Of a DNA stretch of 64,000 bases, positions 18,709-29,814 are shown one piece after another; the first letter of the stretch is position 1; every line of letters begins with the position of its first letter. The notes below the pieces were generated by a model. That model ran no database searches. It worked only from the letters and a program-made list of their open reading frames with translations, and was not told the DNA's origin. The position numbers were made by a program, and so were the translations under genes. The stretch is from NCBI GenBank assembly GCA_025667525.1, contig CM046877.1:29399255-29463254 (forward strand), in the 5' to 3' direction. The stretch is from Glebionis coronaria. Lineage: Eukaryota > Streptophyta > Magnoliopsida > Asterales > Asteraceae.

Positions 18709-21700
18709 GCAAGATCCCCATAGATTATGCACTAATTAAAGAATAAAAGAAAACATCTTATCCATTCATTTTATTATGATCTAATGGCTGTCATTAAAAC
18801 GCCAATCATATATAACCCCTAAAAATATATATCTACTCTCCTTTTTTTTTATCTTAATCTCTCTTATAAAGAAACACACTCACAACCACCATCACTGGAA
18901 CAACACAAAAACACACCCAAACCCACCGGAAAAATCACCAAAATCACAATTCATCACCGAAAAGTCACAAATATCATCATATCACCATCGATCCACCATA
19001 TCACCGTCGTCCACGATTGTTTCGACGATCAATTGTCAGTCGATGTTTTCATCTTTACGTCGTTTAAGTTATGAATGAAATCTGATCGTCAAGTGAAAGA
19101 GAAGATTGATGTGATTTTCGAGAAAATAGAGTGCGGAGATTTTTCTTTTGAGTTTGGTATACATTTTTGAACTACCAGGTGGAATGAATGTTTATTTTAG
19201 TTTATACTGTATATGATTTTGATTTTTGACGTATGTAGATGTTGACTTATTCATGTACTCCATGATTTCATAAATGATTGTTAAATATATCATACTCGTT
19301 CTCTATAGTATGATATACCGTAGATGATAGGATTAGTAAAGCTAAATTGTAATAAAATATAGTACAAGATTGACTATTATGTTAAGCACTTCAAGAAAGA
19401 TGTAGTAAAAAAACCATAAACAAAAGCACATGATGTTATATGTGGTGTTTATGAATAACTCCAAGGAATGGATATTGTGTTTGTATGAATCACGTGTGAT
19501 TTTAATAAATCATATGTGATTCATATAAATCATATAGAAAATAATTTTTTTTATTTTATATGTTTTATATGGTAGTGTTGTTGTATTTGTAGAACCCAAG
19601 ACGTTTTTATGTAAAAATTTGTCATAACTTCGATATAAATGTAGTGTGAAAGAAAGATGATGAAAAATTAAAAAAATCAATTTAAGTTAAAGTGGAGATA
19701 AACTAAATTGCCTTTTAAATTACATGTGATTTTTTTTGAATCACATGTAATTTTGCTTGAATTACATATGATTTGCTAATAATTAAATGTGATTTTGCTT
19801 ACACAAATTGGCTTCTGAATTACATGTGATTTTATTTGAATCACATGTAATTTTGTTTGAATTACATGTGATTCGGTGATAATTACATGTGATTTTACTT
19901 GCATTACGCGTGATTCAAGCATTTCAAAACTTTAACATCCTCTAACAAATCCACTTTAGATGAATCACATGTTATTTTATTTGAATCACATGTGATTTTG
20001 TTTGAATCACATGCAATTCTGTCAATATATTAAATTGCATGTTGTCATTCATGTAAAATATATAAAACAAATTGGCTTCTGAATTACATGTGATTTTATT
20101 TGAATCACCTGTAATTTTGCTTGAATTACATGTGATTCGGTGATAATTAAATGTGATTTTACTTGCATTACGCGTGATTCAAGCATTTCAAAACTTTAAC
20201 ATCCTCTAACAAATCCACTTTAGATGAATCACATCTTATTTTATTTGAATCACATGTGATTTTGTTTGAATCACATGCAATTCTGTCAATATATTAAATT
20301 GCATGTTGTCATTCATGTAAAATATATAAAACAAATTGACTTCTGAATTACATGTGATTTTTAAAAATCACATGTGATTTTCTTTGAATCACATGTGATT
20401 TTGCTTGAATCACGTGTGATTTTGCTCGAATCACATGTGATTTCTACACACCAAACCATAAGTCAATTATATTTAATATATTTATTTGAAAATATGAGAT
20501 TCTTATGTTATGTTTAATAAAGCATGTGTTGCTATGCCAAACACATCACATGTATTTCATCTAATAGAGATCAGTTTAAGTTAAAATTTTAATTTTTCAT
20601 TGCTAAATCATATTAATAAGTCGAGCTTCCTATTCTCCATATGAAAAATAAATTAGAAAAAAGAAAACAATTGAGAATGACGTTAAGAAACATAGCATCT
20701 GTTTATAGAGAATCACATGTAATTCAAGTAAAATTACATGTGATCAAAACAAAATCAGATGTAATTCAGAAGCCAGTTTACTTTCTATATTTTATATGAA
20801 TGACAAAAAAACATTTTTATATATTGACAGAATTACATGTGATTTAAACAAAATCACATGTGATTCATCTAAAGTGGGTTTGTTATAAGAAGTTTAAGTT
20901 TTTAAAATTTTTGAATCACATGTAATGCAAGCAAAATCACATGTAATTACCACCGAACTACATGTGATTCAATGCAAGCAAAATCATATGTAATTATCAT
21001 CGAATTACATGTAATTCAAGCAGACAATTTAATATATTAACCAGATTACATGTGATTAAAAAATCACATGTGATTCATCTAAAGTGGGTTTGTTAGAAGA
21101 AGTTAAGGTTTCAGAATGCCTGAATCACATGTAATACAAGTAAAATCATATGTAATTATCACATAATCACATGCAATTCAGCAAAATTACATGTGATTCA
21201 AATAAAATCACATGTAATTTAGAAGCCAATTTGTTTTATATATTTTACATAAATGAAAACAGATAATACATAATTAAAAAATCACATGTTATTCATCTAA
21301 TGTGGGTCTGTTAGAAAAAGTTACGATTTCGGAATGCTTGAATCACATGTAATGCAAGCAAAATCACATGTAACTATCACCGAATCACATGTAATTCAGA
21401 AGTCAATTTGTTTTACATATATTTTTTTGGGGTAAAAGGGACTCCACCCCGGTAAAATGAACATACTTTATATTAATGGCAACAAACATTTTAATATATT
21501 GACAGAATTACATGTGAATCAAACATTTCTAATGTAATTCACATAAATCACATGTGATTTTAAAGTAATAACGAAAATATTTTTGTCATTTAATAGATGG
21601 TTATTTTCATATACTTTTAACGATTTTACAATGTTGAAATTCTCGTAAAAAAATACACGTGATTTTCACAAATCGTATGTGACATTACAAATTCAAATGT

Positions 21701-22043
21701 GACTTTTAAAATAATAAATCAAACATGAGTTTTCGAGAATCACATGTACTTTTTCGAGAATTACATGTGATTTTTTTACGAAAATTTTTAAAAAAAGTTC
21801 GTCGAAAGTATATAGAAGTGCATATGAAATATAATTTAATTCCCGTTGGGACGGTATAATTATTTTTTCATAACGATTAATCGTTTGAGAGATATTTAAT
21901 TTTTAAGAAATGGGATAAAAGTGTGTTTTTTAATTAAATTTAAAAAAGTTAATATACACCATTAGATATGATTTAAATAGATGGTGGAGATTGCTTCTTT
22001 TTTAATTTTTTAGATGCATGTTTCTTAGGGAACTTTTGTCAGC
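18709..22043. mobile_element. Foldback Mutator-like element inserted in an F-box gene, copy 1
   Basis: The ends are diverged inverted repeats: GGCAAGATCCCCATAGATTA on the left and GACAAAAGTTCCCTAAGAAA read inward from the right. Similarity continues for ~90 bp to ATCTAATGG. An imperfect 9-10 bp target duplication flanks it (TGACAGTGAG at 18699, TGACATTAG at 22044), as expected for MULEs. It separates the two halves of one F-box gene. The interior is almost entirely a large imperfect inverted repeat made of ACATGT-centred palindromes. There is no transposase frame. Confidence 0.75.
19482..21785. repeat. Palindrome array (AATCACATGTGATT type) forming long inverted arms
   Basis: The 14-bp palindrome AATCACATGTGATT and its C/T variants (AATTACATGTGATT, AATCACATGTAATT) recur dozens of times at 20-30 bp spacing. 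In the left arm (about 19730-20450) linkers read TTTTGCTTG and CAAATCCACTTTAGATG. In the right arm (about 20710-21450) the reverse complements CAAGCAAAA and CATCTAAAGTGGGTTTG occur. The whole array is therefore a foldback centred near 20,580. Within the left arm a ~265-bp higher-order unit repeats (starts near 19805, 20070 and 20335). Copy 2 equivalent: 47520-49823. Confidence 0.85.
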
Positions 22044-22713
22044 TGACATTAGCTCACTAAATTTCTCATCCGCTAAACTAAAAGCAAGAATAATAACACC
22101 TAGTTTAGAAAGCCTGCTAGAAACCCAATGAAGAAACCCATTAAGAAAAACACCTGACAACCGATTAAGATAAAATTTATAAGGCAAATCAGTCACCTGC
22201 TTCCAAGTATTTGTTCTAAGGCTATATACATGCACATTATTACAAGTGATCTTAACAACCTTGTAATCATCTGTAACGAAATCATAACCAAATCCCAGCG
22301 TACCAAAAACGTCAACTTGTTCATGGAATGGCAATTCCACATAGTCATGAGTAGTTGGGTTTAAAATTGTAAGAGTATAAACTTTATACACGTAATTGTA
22401 ATTAGAACCTAAAACCAGCCCATTGACAGAACAATGGTGAATGTGAAGATCCGTTAACCCTAAGCGAGGCTTAGTTGTTAAAGATATGAAAAAAGGGCCA
22501 ATATGAATGTGAATATGAACCAAATTCATGAGAACCGAAGAGGTTGTGAGTTTTGTTAAGCGTTTTTTGATGTCTTTGGATGAATCGGGGTTCTGAAAGT
22601 AAAGATAGTCATTCCTTTGAAGCGCAGCGGAACCGGACTACGGATTTGGATGGAAGATGGTGTAGAATGTGGTTGGTGATGACATCCTGTGGGATTATTG
22701 ACATAGACGCCAT
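22044..22713 (-). pseudogene. F-box C: 5' half of the split F-box/FBA gene, copy 1
   Basis: The frame starts at 22713 with the same MASMSIIPQDVIT as F-box A. The invariant Trp of the F-box (CASKE-stop) is a TGA at about codon 35, and a frameshift near 22530 follows. The later part (22529-22002) is open and reads SVNGLVLGSNYN, LTILNPTTHDYVELPF and GVFLNGFLHWVSS. It ends inside the Mutator-like terminus, which supplies the last ~15 codons. It is not functional. Copy 2 equivalent: 50082-50751. Confidence 0.85.
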
Positions 22714-22870
22714 AATATTGTTATACAATAATTTTCGGGAGCAGATCGAATAACCTTATAAGTATATATACTCCGTATATAGTTGTTGATGTTATACCTA
22801 ATGATAGAACCCGTGGGCTCTAAGTGAAACTAATAATATCTCAAGCCCATTTGCCAATTGATATTTGGCA
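22714..22870. promoter_or_regulatory. F-box C upstream region shared with F-box A
   Basis: This non-coding stretch lies between the F-box C start and the PPR-C relic. GTGGGCTCTAAGTGAA and GCCAATTGATATTTGGCAGG match the F-box A flank (3368-3385 and 3462-3490), so promoter and gene were duplicated together. The switch to PPR sequence falls directly after GGCAGG at about 22871. Confidence 0.55.
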
Positions 22871-23335
22871 GGATCGATGTGTTAACTTGGGCTACTGTCA
22901 TTGCTGGATTAGTTTTAACCAACTGGCCTAGCCCAGTTGGTCACCAACGTTCTATTAAGTGGTTTATTTGGAGGTCTCGAGTTTGAGTCCTGTGACTTTT
23001 TCTCTCAGCGATACGGATAAGTATAATGCCCGCTTGGATGTCATTTACACGGGTTTGGAAGAGAAGCTCTTGATATATTTTCAGTAATGGAAAAAAGCAG
23101 TGTTAAACCAAATGATGTCACACTTACTAGTTGTAGTCCTTTCTGCTTGTAGCCCTAGTGGTGTAGTAGAACCAGGTGGCTAGTATTTCGGTAACTTACT
23201 TCGGAGGTAAGGGATTTAACCAATGATTGAACATTATGGTTGCATGATCGACGTGTTGGGACGAGTTGTATTCAGTTGAATAGCATAATTGATGAGTTTG
23301 TTTTTGGAAACGGGTCGCATCCTCTACGCTTGATT
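22871..23335 (+). pseudogene. PPR-C relic (interrupted), copy 1
   Basis: Pieces match the PPR at 285-1061 in order: the RCVxTWxTVIAGL segment at 22872-22910, the GLEREALDIF segment from about 23051, and the YGCMIDxLG segment at about 23240. The GNGSHPL end comes just before 23335. Many indels and stops break it. A SINE (22911-23050) and a 1.7-kb insertion (23336-25016) split it. The last ~50 bases reappear at 25017-25085 (TTAAATAGACATATGG). Copy 2 equivalent: 50909-51373. Confidence 0.8.
22911..23050 (+). mobile_element. tRNA-derived SINE in PPR-C
   Basis: The inserted segment carries TAGCCCAGTTGG (22929-22940), a good polymerase III A box, and GTTTGAGTCC (22981-22990), a B box, at tRNA-like spacing. 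It sits where intact PPR paralogues have only CTTTGCAC between ATTAG and GGTTT. It differs from the SINE at 15082. No clear poly-A tail or target duplication could be fixed. Copy 2 equivalent: 50949-51088. Confidence 0.6.
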
Positions 23336-25016
23336 GCACTACTAAAAATTAGTTAAAGTCTCCACATTTTAAGATTAAATAGCACTGGTTAAAAATGTGT
23401 ACAATTACTGCATATTCTCCATGGTTTGCTATATGCGACAATGGGTGTGAAAATTTTTCTTTCACATATAAGTGTAGAAATATTTTCATAATGGTTATAG
23501 TTAAAAGTGTAGAAAGATTTTTTGAATGTCCACACTTAAAAAAGTGTGAAAAAATTGCAAAAAACTTTAAGTATTGTTAAATATCCGCATCCAAAACTAT
23601 TGTTAAGTGTCAAAATATCTACACTTACAAATGTGTCATTTTAACAAACTTTTTGACTTCACTTATAAGTGTAGCTTTGTAGCTATATGTGTGGATTATT
23701 TTTAAAATACTTGTAACACTTATAAATGTGGCAACTTTATGATTCATATAAAAAAATTTCCACGGTTCAGGTTCACTATACCGTGGCAAAAAACTGTGAA
23801 GAAATCAACTTTTTTTCAAACGATCCAAGCTATTCGAGCCGAGCTTTTAACGAGCTATTCGAGCTCAAGCTCGATTAACTCGATCTCAAGCCTACATTTT
23901 TCAAGCTCGAGTTGAGCTCGAACAAAAAAAGATGCTTGTTTAGTTAAACGAGCCGAGCTTTTACAACACAATATTCGGCGCGGCTCGTTCGAAAGCTCGT
24001 CTAGTTACTCGAGCCGATCGAGTTTGTCGAGCTTAATGAGCTGAACGAGCTAATCGACCCAAACAATTAAATTTTTATAAAAAACTGTTTATTATATTTT
24101 AGTAAGTATTGATAATTTAAGTTTAATTAAAAACAATAATTATGAAGATATTAAACTTTATTAAGCAAAACTACACTACGAAATCACCCAAAACATGGAC
24201 CAAGATGCTAAAACACATCTTAAACTTTTTCATGCTTTCGCTTTACGATTTGTAAAACATTTCAACTTCGTTATTTCTTACAACTATCAATGTGACATGA
24301 GATATTCAACAAAAAATCTTCAAAGACATTACAAAATAAATTTAGATACAGTCGTACATAAAATCAAAACCCGTTATTCATTAATCAAATAGTCAAATGC
24401 AATGAGAAAAACATGGTTGAATAAGTTATAAATAACATGTGATACCATTAAACTTCACTATGATTACATATTATTTTATTATAAATTCAACTTTAAAGAG
24501 AGTGTATAAATTGGTCGAATATTAACTTTTAACTAGTATAATAAGGACATGACTAGTAAAATGATCTCACATTACTTGAAAAAGAAAATTTTCATGGGAA
24601 AAAACTCTATATAAGCAAACTCGCATCCTAGTTTTGAACTTAGTTAAGCTTTAGATGTAATTAAACATTAATTTTGTATTCATAAACAAGCTTCTTTGAC
24701 CTTATAAGTTACATAAGTTTTAGTATGAACATTATAAAATTCTTTATAATTGTAAACGAGCTTTCGAGTTCCAGCTTGAGTTAACAAACAAGTCTATATT
24801 GTTCGAGAATGAAAATTAGTTTATTGTAGGAGTACAAAAATATTAAAATTCTTAAACGAGCTTCGAGCTCGAGCTCAAACAACAACAAAAATGTTTGATT
24901 CGAGCTCGAGCCTATTTGTAAAAGTTTGTTCGAGCTCGAGTCAGGCAGCTATAAACAAGCCCGGCTCGTTTAAGCCAAAACTCGAGTCGGCTCGAATCGT
25001 TTACACCCCTAAGTGT
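23336..25016. mobile_element. Composite DNA-transposon insertion in PPR-C
   Basis: The left part starts CACTACTAAAAATTAG and contains repeated AAGTGTAGAAA / CACTTATAAGTGT motifs to about 23810, as in the subterminal regions of small CACTA elements. From about 23820 the sequence is rich in GAGCTCGAGC-type words at both ends (23825-24060 and 24770-25010), in inverted orientation around an AT-rich core. This is a second terminal-inverted-repeat element, ending TTTACACCCCTA. The PPR 3' end resumes at 25017. No transposase is seen. A 65-codon frame at 24195-24392 in the core has no recognisable motif. Copy 2 equivalent: 51374-53054. Confidence 0.55.
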
Positions 25017-25384
25017 AGGATAATCGTGGTTAAATAGACATATGGTGTTCATTTCAAAACATTCATAAGTTATGTACAAAATTAGTAGTAGTACATATCT
25101 ATTCTTGTACATACTTTTTGGCACTGTTATAGTTCAAGATTCATGATCTTTTTCTTACCATTAAAAACAAGTAAATGTAAACGTTGGCTTTAACTTTGTT
25201 TCTTTGGAACTACAAATAGACAGCTTGGTATACCAAACAACTTAAAATTTATGGAAAATGTAACATCTTTTTAAGAACCGTCATAAATTACTGTTGGAAG
25301 TTGAAGCAATATAGATGCTTTAAACAGACCTTCATGACTTTAAATAGTATGTGAAATCAGGTTTGTCGTGTATAACTTTCAAAA

Positions 25385-26524
25385 ATGAACTCAGATGAAG
25401 TTGTGAAGATGCTTCAAGAGTTTCCAAAAGCAATGTCAAATTTAGACCTCACCGAATCACACACTCCTGTGAAATATGATTTTCCTGACAGCGAGTGGAT
25501 CCAGAAATCTGGTATATTGTTAGAACGTTACCCTGATGAACATGTTGCTTCGATTGGCAGGTCAGTCATGCCTATGTTATCATCGGGTTTTGATGCACAA
25601 GGAGTCGCCAACATATTTGTATTAGCTTACCATCTTAAGGCACCAGGTACCAGTTTTGGTTCATATATCTTTAATCCAGATCAAAATTTAGCTGTAACTA
25701 AAGGTGTTCCAGTTAGTGATTTTAAGGACATTTTTGGTTATGGCAAACGTAATCATGTGGCTCTCGAAGCAACTCGTGATCCGTCACGAGAGGCTGCTGT
25801 GTACTCATACATAGCTGCTTCATTGCTGCGTTTGTTCACTAAACCAGTATCTAGTTATGTGAGTTCGTGGTCTAATATTGTGAAAAGCTTTTCTAAGTTC
25901 TATGATGAACCAGTCAACATGACATTACCTAATCCTGTTGAGACAGCACTCAAGTCTATAAATTGTTATGGCTTTCGTGAAGCAGAAAAAGTAACCTTGT
26001 ATCATTTATTGTATATGAGTAATTCGGATGAAAGCCACAAGGATTTGAAGAGCTTTTTATATGATACTCATCTTTTGCACTATGGTATGCACATTGTGAG
26101 TATCATTGAAGGGCTTTGTGATGTTTTTTAGTGTACCCGGGAGTACGTTATTATTGCTATGAGTGATAATTTGACGCCCCATCAAACGAAGTGTTTTGCT
26201 TGCTTATTGAAATTAATGGCTCAAAATGATGAGAATCATCAAAAGAAAATGTGGATGTATGCATAGCTATTTGATGAAACTTTTATGTATTATCTTCAAA
26301 CCAAGACTTGCAAAATTCTGATCTATGCATTTGCTGAGGCACTCAGATCTGCGGCGCCTAAAAAACACAAAGGGATATTGCACATTTCTCAATTTGCATC
26401 TCTTAATTCACGTGTTAAAGAATACTGCGTCAGGAGAGGTCAACATTTTTTGAAAAAACTCAGTAGTCAAAACCATGAAGGAGCATCGTCTTCTACAACT
26501 TCCACGCCTGCATTTGGACGCTAG
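25385..26524 (+). pseudogene. Endogenous rhabdovirus nucleocapsid-like sequence (N-like B), copy 1
   Basis: One reading frame of about 380 codons runs from ATG 25385 to TAG 26522-26524, broken only by two in-frame amber stops (26129-26131 and 26264-26266). The length approaches that of plant rhabdovirus nucleocapsid proteins (roughly 400-480 residues), which coat the negative-strand RNA genome. Family-like features are VYSYIAASLLRLFTKP at about 139-154, the following SWSNIVKSFSKFYDEP, and the C-terminal LFDETFMYYLQTKTC with GILHISQFASLNSRVKE. No flanking viral genes are visible. It follows a PPR relic, like its broken paralogue at 1072-1777. It is a genome-resident copy in a plant, not an infectious sequence. 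Assignment is by eye; an unknown plant gene is the alternative. Confidence 0.7.
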
Positions 26525-27655
26525 TCTCTAAGTATCAAGGATTAATCGTATCCGTGACAAGCTATCTGTTTTAGGGCTATATCCGTATCTGGGTGGTAGT
26601 ATCTGTCATCTTTTCTTATGTTTGTCTTAATTGTTATTGTACCTGTTATGAACCCTTTTTGAAATTTTCTATCCGTTTGTTTTCACGTTTGACATTATGG
26701 TAGATTTTGGGTTTGCTAAAATTCAAGAGATCCGCATAGTTGCTTTTAAGTTTTTTTGAACATACAATAGTAGATTTCGCACAGTGAGTTGGCCTGGTTA
26801 AACGACAAAACATGTCAAATTTGGTGCTTGTCGGGTCACTTTTGTTAAATTCCGGTTCACGAAATATAACCGAAATTTAACAAAACTGGCATAATTGTCA
26901 CACAATTTTAACTTTTAAACACTATATATGCAACTATGATGACTTCTCAAAACTGGTCATGTTTGACTTATAAAAGAACAGTAAAATAATTTACTCACAA
27001 CTTTTTTTAGTATAAAAGAACAATAAAATAATTTACTCACAACTTTTTTTAGAAAAAAGAAACAATAATCTATTCTTCTTATAATAAGTTTTCTACGTTT
27101 TTATTTTGAAATATCTTAAGATAAGTGCAATGGGAAGAAAGTCTAGGGACATTTTTTAAATAAAGTTACATGCAAAATTTTAGTTATATTAATACTATAA
27201 TTACAAAATATTAAGCACGAGAAAATGTTCGTATATACACGTATACTAAACTATGATATTAAAATAAATTTGATTTACCGTGAGCATGAGCTGATAACTA
27301 GTTTCCGTAAAAAATATTATATTATTTCCGAATCATAATTTTATCGTTGACATTTACAAAATTACTTTCATTTTAACTCTCACAATAATAACTTGAGGGT
27401 TATAAAATAAATATCACGTTTTTAATATTGTTATATATTAATAGTATAAGGGTCTAAGTGTTGGATTTTGTTTACACTTTATTTAGCTGATATTGATCGA
27501 TCTTCTAGTTAGAGTGCATTTCTTATTTTTGTTTATCCTTATTGTAGTGTAACTATCCCCTGAATCCGTGTTGTACTTAGATTAAATTCTATATATATAT
27601 CATGGAACAAATTACAGATGCATATTGTATTTCAGTAAACGATCTAGTAGTAACC
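26525..27655. promoter_or_regulatory. Spacer and PG-A promoter region
   Basis: This AT-rich non-coding stretch has a short direct repeat (AATAATTTACTCACAACTTT, at about 26985 and 27029). A TATA-like run TATATATATAT lies at about 27588-27600, some 56 bp before the PG-A ATG at 27656, and is a plausible core promoter. Copy 2 equivalent: 54563-55693. Confidence 0.5.
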
Positions 27656-28338
27656 ATGCTGATTAAGTATACTTTACTCTGTCTTGTTTCTTATTGCTCA
27701 ATACTCGTCGGCTAAAGTAACATATAACGTTGTCACGTTAGGAGCTAAAGCCGACGGTCGTGTTGACACAAAAAACGTGTTCTTGAGGGCATGGAATAAG
27801 GCTTGTGCTTCTAGTGCTCCGGCAACCATCTACGTGCCGCGTGGTAGGTACTTGATAGCATCGGCTATTACGTTTTCTGGCCAAACATGTAAGAGCAGTG
27901 GAATAACTATCAATATAGATGGCACTCTCGTGGCACCTTCTGGTTATAATGCCATCGGAAAAGATGATGTTTGGATTAAGTTCCATAGGGTTAATCATGT
28001 TACAATATCTGGTGGAACCCTTGATGCACAAGGCGGTTCTTTGTGGGATTGCAAGTCATCTGGAAAGACATGCCCTAAAGGAGCTACGGTGACCAATTAC
28101 ACAATTTTTTCTTTCTCTTGAATTCCTTTTAATCGTACTTTGTTTAACATATATTTATGATTTTATGTTATAGACGCTTGGCATCTATCATTCGCAAAAC
28201 ATAATGATCAGCAACTTAAAGTCATTAAACAGCCAAATGTTTCATATCCTCCTATATGCATGCAACAATGCCAAGCTACAAGGTGTGAGTATCTTAGCAT
28301 CCGGGGTTAGCCCGAACACAGATGGTATTCATCTATCA
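27656..28338 (+). pseudogene. Polygalacturonase PG-A, 5' part (GH28), copies 1/2 junction
   Basis: Exon 1 is 27656-28088, followed by a GT-AG intron to 28173 and exon 2 from 28174 until homology ends at 28338. The main frame reads AKVTYNVVTLGAKADGRVDT, with TIYVPRGRYLIA and NHVTISGGTLDAQGGSLWDC following. This is the N-terminal half of a secreted exo-/endo-polygalacturonase. The ATG at 27656 starts a hydrophobic signal-like segment (MLIKYTLLCLV), but in another frame. One base is missing around 27684-27690, so the signal peptide and mature frame are out of register. After SPNTDGIHLS the gene runs into PPR sequence. The faults at both ends make it a pseudogene, although its promoter may remain. 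Confidence 0.85.
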
Positions 28339-29098
28339 TTCAGAAAGTATGTCTCTTAGTAATGCGCTTATTGACATGTACGTGAAATCAGGTAGCATTC
28401 AGAAAGCTATGGATGTTTTTGAAAACATGAAATATCGATGTGTTATAACTTGGACTACTGTCATTGCTGGATTAGCTTTGCACGGTTTAGGAAAAGAAGC
28501 TCTTGAAATACTTTCAAGAATGGAAAAAAGACGTGTAAAACCAAACGATGTCACACTAATTGCAGTTCTGTCTGCTTGTAGCCACAGTGGGTTAGTAAAA
28601 TCTGGTCGTTGGTATTTCAAGAACTTACTTCCAAAGTACGGAATTAAACCAAGGATCGAGCACTATGGTTGCATGGTTGACTTACTAGGCCGAGCTGGAT
28701 GTTTATCAGAAGCACAAGAAGTACTAAAGCAAATGCCATTTGAACCAAACGCTGCTATTTGGGGTTCACTTCTTGCTGCGTCCAGACTTTATGGAAACGT
28801 TGAACTAGGTGAAAATGCTTTGGAACAGTTGGTTAAATTGGAGCCTAATAACAGTGGTAACTTTTCGCTTCTTTCAAATATATATGCTGCTGAGGGACAT
28901 TGGAGTGAGTCTGGTTCGATTAGGAAAGCGATGAGAGATAATGGTGTCAAGAAGGTATCCGGGGCGAGTTGTATTGAGTTGAATGGTAGAGTTCACGAGT
29001 TTGTTTCTGGGAACGGGCCGCATCCTCAACCTGAGAGATTATTTGAAGTTATGTCCTTGTTAAATAGACATATGGATTTGAAAAGTATTCATATCTAA
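28322..29098 (+). CDS. Chimeric PPR C-terminal half, copy 2
   Basis: The 258-codon protein is identical to that at 285-1061, including the out-of-frame start inside the polygalacturonase NTD motif. Here the full upstream PG-A region, with its TATA-like element at about 27588, is visible in the window. A transcript could therefore start about 700 bases upstream and be spliced at the PG-A intron before reaching this frame. Confidence 0.8.
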   Translation: MVFIYHSESMSLSNALIDMYVKSGSIQKAMDVFENMKYRCVITWTTVIAGLALHGLGKEALEILSRMEKRRVKPNDVTLIAVLSACSHSGLVKSGRWYFKNLLPKYGIKPRIEHYGCMVDLLGRAGCLSEAQEVLKQMPFEPNAAIWGSLLAASRLYGNVELGENALEQLVKLEPNNSGNFSLLSNIYAAEGHWSESGSIRKAMRDNGVKKVSGASCIELNGRVHEFVSGNGPHPQPERLFEVMSLLNRHMDLKSIHI

Positions 29099-29108
29099 AT
29101 ACTATAGG

Positions 29109-29814
29109 CAATCATATGAAGTTGTGAATGAATATGCTTCAAGGCTTTCCAAAAACCGTGTCAAATATAAACCTCAGCACCCCATACACTCCTGTGAAAT
29201 ACAGTATGATTTTCTGACACCCAGTGGACCCAGAAACCAGGAGTATTGTTATAATGCTACCCTGATGAACGCGTTGCTTTAATTGGCAGGTCAGTCATGC
29301 CAATGTCATCCTCGGGTTTTGACGCTCAAGCCAACATTTTGTACAAGCTTACCATCTTAAGGCACCAGGCACCAGTTTCGGTTCATATATCTTTAATCCA
29401 GATGAAAGTTTACCAGTAACTGAAGGTATACCGGTCAGTCATTTTAATGGCATGTTGGATTCTGGAATATGTGATCGCGTGGCTCTTGGAGAGACTGATG
29501 ATCCCACACCAGAGGCTTCTGTGTACTCATACACAGCTGCTTCATTGCTGCGTTTGTTCACCAAACCAGCGTCGAATTATGTGAGTTTCTGGTCTAGTAT
29601 TCTGAACAGCTTTTCTAAATTTAATGAACCAATGAATGTGGCACTTCCTAATCGTGTTGAGTTAGCACTCAAGAAAATAGAAACTCGTTTTGCAATTGGT
29701 GAAGTCGGAAAAGTAACCTTGTATTGGTTTTTGTATATGAGTGTTTTGGATAAAAGTAATAAGGAATTAAAAAAGTTTTTGTATGATATCATCTCTCAAC
29801 TCTCAGTTGCATAA
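29109..29814 (+). pseudogene. N-like A nucleocapsid relic, copy 2
   Basis: Same broken virus-derived relic as at 1072-1777, with the same frameshifts. The 3' 120-codon open part is 29452-29814. I saw no differences from copy 1. Confidence 0.65.

Larger units (their letters stand above)
1..28037. repeat. 28-kb tandem repeat unit, copy 1
   Basis: The sequence at position 1 recurs at 28038 and again at 56076, in the same orientation and with the same gene order. Copy 1 to copy 2 has a constant offset of 28037 up to about 18,850. One extra T in a T-run then makes it 28038. By eye only about twenty substitutions separate copies 1 and 2, and I saw none between 3300 and 7960. The phase is arbitrary because the window opens inside polygalacturonase PG-A. 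The unit is not a simple satellite: it is a gene-and-transposon block whose internal paralogues are clearly older than the array. Confidence 0.97.

Noticed and set aside
23395..24392. 61- and 65-codon plus-strand frames within the composite insertion
   Set aside because: They lie in transposon ends and AT-rich core, without motifs or codon structure of a gene.
25385..26131. Treating the 248-codon frame as an ordinary single-exon plant gene
   Set aside because: The same frame continues past the stop with matching family-like features, so it is better read as one interrupted virus-derived sequence.
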